From Streptantibioticus_C sp963761325 (lineage in GTDB: Bacteria; Actinomycetota; Actinomycetes; Streptomycetales; Streptomycetaceae): a stretch of 64,000 nt of DNA. Each line of letters starts with the position of its first letter. The stretch's first letter is position 1. The stretch is from the NCBI GenBank assembly GCA_963761325.1, contig CAVXGZ010000003.1:806001-870000 (forward strand). The letters run 5' to 3'. The translations under genes were made by a program, and so were the position numbers. Under the pieces are notes generated by a model. It saw nothing but the letters and a program-made list of their open reading frames with translations. It had not been told where the DNA came from and ran no database searches. Below, in pieces: positions 59,421 to 64,000 of this stretch.

Positions 59421-59493
59421 ACCCGCGGGCTCGCCGGATGCGTCCGGCCGGTATCCGGCTTCGCCGGATCGCAGCCCGCGGGTTGTCCGTTTT
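59421..59493. terminator. Three-way-junction terminator between the small transcript and pdxH
   Basis: Outer stem ACCCGCGGGCT (59421-59431) with AGCCCGCGGGT (59473-59483), 11 bp perfect. Inside are two hairpins: GCCGGA-TGCG-TCCGGC (59433-59448) and ATCCGGC-TTC-GCCGGAT (59453-59469). On the + strand TTGTCCGTTTT follows. It begins 38 nt from the pdxH stop on the other strand, so it may end both convergent transcripts. Confidence 0.65.
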
Positions 59494-59520
59494 CCTGAGT
59501 CGATCGGGCGCCGCGAAGCC

Positions 59521-60168
59521 CTACGGGCACAGCCGCACGACGTGCCAGTCGTCCGGACCGCCCTGGTAGACCAACCGGTCGTGCAGCCGGTCGTCCCGCC
59601 CCTGCCAGAACTCGACGCTCTCCGGGACGACGCGGAAGCCGCCCCAGAACGGCGGGGCCGGCACCGCCCCCGGCTCCGGGTAGCGGTCGGCGAGTTCGGC
59701 GTACCGGCGCTCCAACTCCTCGCGCGAGCCGATCGGCGCGGACTGCTCGCTGGCCCAGGCGCCGAGTTGCGAGCCGTGCGGCCGGGTACGGAAGTACGCC
59801 ACCGTCTCCGCGCGGCCGATCCGCTCCGCCCGGCCGGCGACGATCACCTGGCGCGCTATCGGATGCCAGGGGAAGAGCAGCGAGACGTACGGGTTGGCCT
59901 CGATGTCGCGGCCCTTGCGGGAGCCGTAGTTGGTGTAGAAGACGAAGCCGCCCTCGTCGTACCCCTTCAGCAGCACGGTGCGCGAGCCGGGCCGGCCGTC
60001 CCGGTCGGCGGTGGAGACCACCATGGCGTTCGGTTCCGGAACGCCCGCGCCCACCGCGTCGGTGAACCAGCGGGAGAACTGCTCGACGGGGTCCGCGGCG
60101 AGGTCGGACTCGAGCAGGCCGTCGGCGCGGTAGCGGGCGCGCATCGCCGGGAGATCGGGGTGGGCCAT
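59521..60168 (-). CDS. pdxH: Pyridoxamine 5'-phosphate oxidase
   Basis: 215 residues, FMN-dependent enzyme converting pyridoxine or pyridoxamine 5'-phosphate to pyridoxal 5'-phosphate. GRPGSRTVLLKGYDEGGFVFYTNYGSRKG (FMN phosphate contacts), SLLFPWHPIARQV and the C-terminal WQGRDDRLHDRLVY with RLCP end are typical. Length matches the family. It is convergent with the small transcript and divergent from citA. Confidence 0.96.
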   Translation of the reverse strand: MAHPDLPAMRARYRADGLLESDLAADPVEQFSRWFTDAVGAGVPEPNAMVVSTADRDGRPGSRTVLLKGYDEGGFVFYTNYGSRKGRDIEANPYVSLLFPWHPIARQVIVAGRAERIGRAETVAYFRTRPHGSQLGAWASEQSAPIGSREELERRYAELADRYPEPGAVPAPPFWGGFRVVPESVEFWQGRDDRLHDRLVYQGGPDDWHVVRLCP

Positions 60169-60488
60169 CCGTTCATCTTGCAGTACCGCCCGGCCGCCCG
60201 GCGCCCCGGACCCGCAGGTCGCCCGGCGGGTGGCACGGTGTGCCGGACGTCACGCTTCCCGAGCGCTGTGGAAAGGGACACGATTACTGGTCCAACCGCT
60301 GTGGGGACTCGACATCCGCGGATATCGTGCTCCAGCAACGACGCACCGGAAGCCGCCGTACAGCGGTGGAAGGGGCCAGGCCGCCACCCGTACGCGCCTG
60401 GCTGCCTGCGGTGGGTCGCGACACCCGGGCGGGAGCATGACACCGGGTGTCACCAGCCACCCTCTACCACATCATGAGGAGCCGCCTG
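60169..60488. other. Divergent intergenic region between pdxH and citA
   Basis: 320 bp without supported gene. A + strand TATCGT at 60323-60328 may be a -10 for citA, but no clear -35 accompanies it. A short palindrome, GGCAC-GGT-GTGCC, lies at 60232-60244. The citA ribosome-binding site GAGGAG is at 60476-60481. Confidence 0.4.
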
Positions 60489-61589
60489 ATGTCCGACTTC
60501 GTACCCGGACTTGAGGGAGTCGTCGCTTTCGAGACGGAGATCGCCGAGCCGGACAAGGAGGGCGGCTCGCTGCGATACCGCGGGGTCGACATCGAGGACC
60601 TGGTCGGCCAGGTCTCGTTCGGCAACGTGTGGGGCCTGCTGGTGGACGGCCGCTTCAACCCCGGGCTGCCGCCGGCCGAGCCGTTCCCGATCCCGGTGCA
60701 CTCCGGCGACATCCGGGTCGACGTGCAGTCCGCGCTGGCGATGCTCGCCCCGGTGTGGGGGCTCAAGCCGCTGCTGGACATCGACGAGGCCCAGGCCCGC
60801 GACGACCTGGCCCGGGCGGCGGTCATGGCGCTGTCCTACGTGGCCCAGTCGGCGCGCGGCCAGGGGCTGGCGATGGTGCCGCAGAGCGAGATCGACAAGG
60901 CGGAGACCATCGTCGAGCGGTTCATGATCCGCTGGCGCGGCGAGCCGGACCCCAAGCACATCAAGGCGGTCGACGCCTACTGGACCTCGGCGGCCGAGCA
61001 CGGCATGAACGCCTCCACCTTCACCGCCCGGGTCATCGCCTCCACCGGCGCCGACGTGGCCGCCGCGCTGTCCGGCGCGGTCGGCGCGATGTCCGGGCCG
61101 CTGCACGGCGGGGCGCCCTCCCGGGTGCTCGGCATGATCGAGGAGATCGAGCGGACCGGCGACGCCGGCGCCTACGTGCGCAGGACCCTGGACCGCGGCG
61201 AGCGCCTGATGGGCTTCGGCCACCGCGTCTACCGCGCCGAGGACCCGCGCGCCCGCGTGCTGCGGCGCACCGCCAAGGAGCTGGACGCGCCGCGCTACGA
61301 GGTGGCCGAGGCGCTGGAGAAGGCGGCGCTCGAAGAGCTGCACAACCGCCGCCCGGACCGGGTGCTGGCCACCAACGTGGAGTTCTGGGCGGCCATCATG
61401 CTGGACTTCGCCGAGGTGCCGGCCCACATGTTCACCTCGATGTTCACCTGCGCGCGCACCGCGGGCTGGTCGGCGCACATCCTGGAGCAGAAGCGCACCG
61501 GCCGGCTGGTGCGGCCCTCCGCGCGCTACATCGGCCCGGGACCGCGCGACCCGCGCGAGGTCGAGGGCTACGGCGAGAACCGCCACTGA
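60489..61589 (+). CDS. citA: Citrate synthase 2 (CitA-like)
   Basis: 366 residues. Catalytic landmarks: HGMNASTFTARVIAST, GPLHGGAPSRVLGMI, MGFGHRVYRAEDPRA. The position normally held by the catalytic aspartate (NVDF) reads NVEFW, a Glu that I recall as typical of this actinobacterial second citrate synthase. Condenses oxaloacetate and acetyl-CoA, or a related acyl-CoA. ATG 60489 follows GAGGAG at 7 nt; the frame is open back to 60447. Conserved next to pdxH in Streptomyces. Confidence 0.93.
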   Translation: MSDFVPGLEGVVAFETEIAEPDKEGGSLRYRGVDIEDLVGQVSFGNVWGLLVDGRFNPGLPPAEPFPIPVHSGDIRVDVQSALAMLAPVWGLKPLLDIDEAQARDDLARAAVMALSYVAQSARGQGLAMVPQSEIDKAETIVERFMIRWRGEPDPKHIKAVDAYWTSAAEHGMNASTFTARVIASTGADVAAALSGAVGAMSGPLHGGAPSRVLGMIEEIERTGDAGAYVRRTLDRGERLMGFGHRVYRAEDPRARVLRRTAKELDAPRYEVAEALEKAALEELHNRRPDRVLATNVEFWAAIMLDFAEVPAHMFTSMFTCARTAGWSAHILEQKRTGRLVRPSARYIGPGPRDPREVEGYGENRH

Positions 61590-61682
61590 CCGGCCGCGCG
61601 AGCCCGTAGCGGGCGCGGGGAACCGCGCCGGCGACCGCGACGCGCGCCGGCCGGCCACCCGCCGCACCGGCCGCGGTCGGAC

Positions 61683-61740
61683 GCCGGCCACCGCCCGGTG
61701 GCCGGTTGCCCGCGCGGTTGCCCGCGCCCCTTCGGGCGCG
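61683..61740. terminator. Hairpins between convergent citA and oxidoreductase genes
   Basis: CCGGCCACC / GGTGGCCGG around a GCCC loop (61684-61705), and CGCGCCC / GGGCGCG around CTTC (61723-61740). The second ends 3 nt from the stop of the minus-strand gene. Neither has a T-run. Confidence 0.5.
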
Positions 61741-61743
61741 TCC

Positions 61744-64000
61744 CTACCGTGCGGGCCCCGGCAGGCCCTCTGCCAGGAGTTCCGCCACGTGGTGGGCGGT
61801 GGTGCCGGCCAGTTGGGAGATCTGCGTGGCGCAGGAGTAGCCGTCGGCGAGGATCGCGGCGTCGGGTCCGGCCTCGCGCACCGCGGGCAGCAGCCGCTCC
61901 TCGGCGCACGTGGTGGACACCTCCCAGTGGCCGCGTTCGAAACCGAAGTTTCCGGCCAACCCGCAGCAGCCGCCCGCCAGTTCACCGGTGAGGCCGGCCC
62001 GCTCGCGCAGCCGGCGCTCCGCCGCGTCGCCGAGCACCGCGTTCTGGTGGCAGTGGGTCTGGCCGGCCACCGGGCGGTCCAGCCGCGGCGGGCTCCACCG
62101 CGGCGCGTACTCCTCCAGCGCCTGCGCGAAGGTGCGCACCGAGCCGGCGAGCCGGTCCGCCTCGGCGCCGCCGAGCAGTTCGGGCAGGTCGGTGCGGAGC
62201 GCGGCGGCGCAGCTCGGCTCCAGCCCGACGATCGGCACTCCGCCCTCCAGCACCGGCCGCAGCGTCGCCACCGTGCGCCGCATGACCCGCCGCGCGCGGT
62301 CCAACTGCCCGGTGGAGACGTACGTCAGCCCGCAGCACACCGGTCCCGGCGGCAGGACCACCCGCAGCCCGGCGTCCTCCAGCACCCGCACCGCGGCCCG
62401 GCCGGCCTGCGGGCGCAGGTAGTTGGTGAAGGTGTCCGGCCACAGCACGACCGTGCGCCCGGCGCCTTCGGACGCCTCGCGCCGCCGCCACCAGCGGGTG
62501 AACGGCTCCGGGGCGAGCCGCGGGATGGCGCGCTGCGGGGCGATCCCGCCGAGCCGCTTGGCCGCCGACGCCAACGGGCCGATCCGGGTGAGGGAGTTGA
62601 CCGCGCCGGGCAGCCGCAGCGCCGCCGCGAGCCGCAGCGAGGCCGGCAGCCAGCCCATCGAGTAGTGCGCCGCCGGGCGCGGCCGGCCCGCGTAGTGGTG
62701 GTGCAGGAACTCCGCCTTGTAGGTGGCCATGTCCACCCCGACCGGGCAGTCCGAGCGGCAGCCCTTGCACGACAGGCACAGGTCGAGCGCGTCGCGCACC
62801 TCGGGCGAGCGCCAGCCGCCGGTGACCACCTCGCCGGCCAGCATCTCGTGCAGCAGCCGGGCCCGGCCGCGGGTGGAGTGCTGCTCCTGGCCGGTCGCCC
62901 GGAACGACGGGCACATCACCGAACCGCTCGAAGGCGCCTGCGTGTCGCGGCACTTGGCCACCCCGACGCACCGGCGCACCGCGGCGGAGAAGTCGCCGCC
63001 GTCGTGCGGGTAGCCGAACTCCACGTCCACCGGGCGGCGCGGCAGCGGATCGAAGCGCAGGTTGGCGTCGAGCGGCGCCGGGCGGACCAGCACGCCGGGG
63101 TTGAGGCCGCCGTCCGGGTCCCACAGGTCCTTGAACCGCCCGAACAGGCCGACCAGTTCGTCGCCGTACATCCGCGGCAGCAGTTCGGCGCGGGCCAGTC
63201 CGTCGCCGTGTTCCCCGGACAGCGATCCGCCGTGCGCGACCACCAGGTCGGCCATCTCCTCGGAGAAGCGCCGGAACCGGGCGATGCCGGCGGTGCCGAG
63301 CAGGTCGAAGTCGATGCGCACGTGGATGCACCCGTCGCCGAAGTGCCCGTAGGGCTGGCCGCGCAGCCCGTGCTCGGCCAGCAGGGCGCGGAAGGCGCGC
63401 AGGTAGCCGCCGAGCCGGGCGGGCGGCACCGCGCAGTCCTCCCAGCCGGGCCACGCCTCGGTGCCGTCCGGCATCCGGGTCGCGGTGCCGGACGCGTCCT
63501 CGCGGATCCGCCACAGCGCGCGCTGGCCGGCCGGGTCGGTGACCACCGCCGTGCCGGTGGCGCCGGTGTGGCCGGTGGCGTGCCGGCACAACTCCGCGGC
63601 CCGGGCGCCGGCCTGTGCGGCGTCCGCGCCGCCCACCTCGACGAACAGCCAGGCGGTGCCGCGCGGCAGGGTGGCCGCGGCGCTGCCCGCCAGGTCCACC
63701 GCCATGCCCTCCACCGTCAGCGGGCGCAGCGGCAGCAGTTCGGGCGCGGCGTCGGCCGCGGCGCTCTCGTCGGGGTAGCCGAGCACCGCCAGCGCCCGCA
63801 CGGCCGGCGCCTCCACCAGCCGGACCGTCGCCTCGGTGAGCACCGCGAGGGTGCCCTCGCTGCCGGTGAGCGCCCGCGCCAGGTCCACCCGCCGCTCCGG
63901 CAGCAGCTCGTCCAGCGCGTAGCCGGAGATGCGGCGCGGCAGTTCGGGGAACCCGGTGCGCAGCGCGGCGAGATGACGATCCGTCAACTCGGCGATCCCG
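61744..64000 (-). CDS. FAD- and Fe-S-binding oxidoreductase (partial, 5' end outside window)
   Basis: The last about 752 residues; the frame stays open through 64000, so the N-terminal FAD-binding PCMH part is missing. Seen parts: end of the FAD domain (GSEGTLAVLTEATVRLVEAP), the FAD-oxidase C-terminal domain (GHFGDGCIHVRIDF, GSLSGEHGDGLAR), a 4Fe-4S motif CLSCKGCRSDCPVG, a second Cys cluster, and two CCG motifs (GPVCCGLTY, GGCCGLAGNFGFE). This is the D-lactate/glycolate-oxidase-like fusion that passes electrons to the quinone pool or another carrier. The exact 2-hydroxyacid substrate cannot be read. Confidence 0.88.
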   Translation of the reverse strand, partial: GIAELTDRHLAALRTGFPELPRRISGYALDELLPERRVDLARALTGSEGTLAVLTEATVRLVEAPAVRALAVLGYPDESAAADAAPELLPLRPLTVEGMAVDLAGSAAATLPRGTAWLFVEVGGADAAQAGARAAELCRHATGHTGATGTAVVTDPAGQRALWRIREDASGTATRMPDGTEAWPGWEDCAVPPARLGGYLRAFRALLAEHGLRGQPYGHFGDGCIHVRIDFDLLGTAGIARFRRFSEEMADLVVAHGGSLSGEHGDGLARAELLPRMYGDELVGLFGRFKDLWDPDGGLNPGVLVRPAPLDANLRFDPLPRRPVDVEFGYPHDGGDFSAAVRRCVGVAKCRDTQAPSSGSVMCPSFRATGQEQHSTRGRARLLHEMLAGEVVTGGWRSPEVRDALDLCLSCKGCRSDCPVGVDMATYKAEFLHHHYAGRPRPAAHYSMGWLPASLRLAAALRLPGAVNSLTRIGPLASAAKRLGGIAPQRAIPRLAPEPFTRWWRRREASEGAGRTVVLWPDTFTNYLRPQAGRAAVRVLEDAGLRVVLPPGPVCCGLTYVSTGQLDRARRVMRRTVATLRPVLEGGVPIVGLEPSCAAALRTDLPELLGGAEADRLAGSVRTFAQALEEYAPRWSPPRLDRPVAGQTHCHQNAVLGDAAERRLRERAGLTGELAGGCCGLAGNFGFERGHWEVSTTCAEERLLPAVREAGPDAAILADGYSCATQISQLAGTTAHHVAELLAEGLPGPAR

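Larger units (their letters stand above)
59295..59493 (+). ncRNA. Putative small transcript with three-way-junction fold
   Basis: Predicted from the promoter at 59260-59288 to the T-rich end at 59493, about 200 nt. It contains a 12-codon ORF and ends in a three-way junction. It has no longer coding frame. Whether it acts as RNA, as peptide, or as a leader with premature termination is open. Confidence 0.45.

Noticed and set aside
60232..60244. Operator GGCAC-GGT-GTGCC upstream of citA
   Set aside because: Five-base arms are expected by chance at this G+C, and it lies 80 bp from the only -10 candidate.

Overview
The window is about 72-75% G+C, with strong G/C preference at third codon positions, many GTG and TTG starts and short gene overlaps. 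Gene content is that of Streptomycetaceae (Streptomyces or a close relative): AfsK/AfsR/AfsS regulators, F420 synthesis (fbiC), mycothiol enzymes, Scr1-type XRE/DUF397 pairs, DmdR-type iron repressor, an SCO4402-family protein and an actinobacterial Tad pilus locus. From memory, much of the gene content matches the Streptomyces coelicolor chromosome around SCO4387-SCO4429 (citA, pdxH, dmdR1, purU, afsK, afsR, fbiC). The tad/type-VII-like block at 33-55 kb appears placed inside that set. I see no IS elements, prophage genes, tRNA, rRNA or CRISPR arrays.

0-10 kb: a GPP34-family protein, an XRE/DUF397 pair, ADP-ribosylglycohydrolase, fbiC, a divergent PHP hydrolase and an L,D-transpeptidase lipoprotein behind an ECF-type promoter. 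10-20 kb: the global regulatory cluster. It holds a truncated acyl-AMP-ligase relative, afsR (SARP/NB-ARC/TPR), afsS with a SARP-type operator and a 5' UTR hairpin, an unlisted 29-residue ORF, a PAS/GAF/SpoIIE/HATPase regulator and afsK. 20-33 kb: VOC protein, two TetR regulators, GNAT, ATP-binding anti-sigma-like protein, macro-domain protein, a TetR / MFS-mca efflux-detoxification cluster with visible operators, a STAS / ECF sigma / zinc-finger anti-sigma set, purU and an SCO4402-family gene.

33-47 kb: membrane and HTH-TPR regulatory proteins, then a leftward Tad (Flp-type pilus) operon: CpaB-like, TadZ, TadA, TadB, TadC, Flp pilin, three TadE/TadG-like pseudopilins, and a membrane protein that carries a LysM domain and a SARP-type (BTAD) DNA-binding domain. 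47-55 kb, rightward: two tandem paralogous lipoprotein-plus-secreted-protein gene pairs followed by a 1,526-residue FHA-containing EssC/EccC-like secretion ATPase. With the Tad operon this is the best candidate in the window for an undescribed cell-surface system. 55-64 kb: alpha/beta hydrolase, dmdR1, SIS protein, PAS protein, a small promoter-ORF-terminator unit with a 12-residue ORF and a three-way-junction RNA fold, pdxH, citA and an FAD/Fe-S oxidoreductase cut by the window edge.

Product names come from motif and family recognition by reading only; no searches were run. Start codons were chosen by ribosome-binding site, -10 position or family N-terminus, as stated for each gene.
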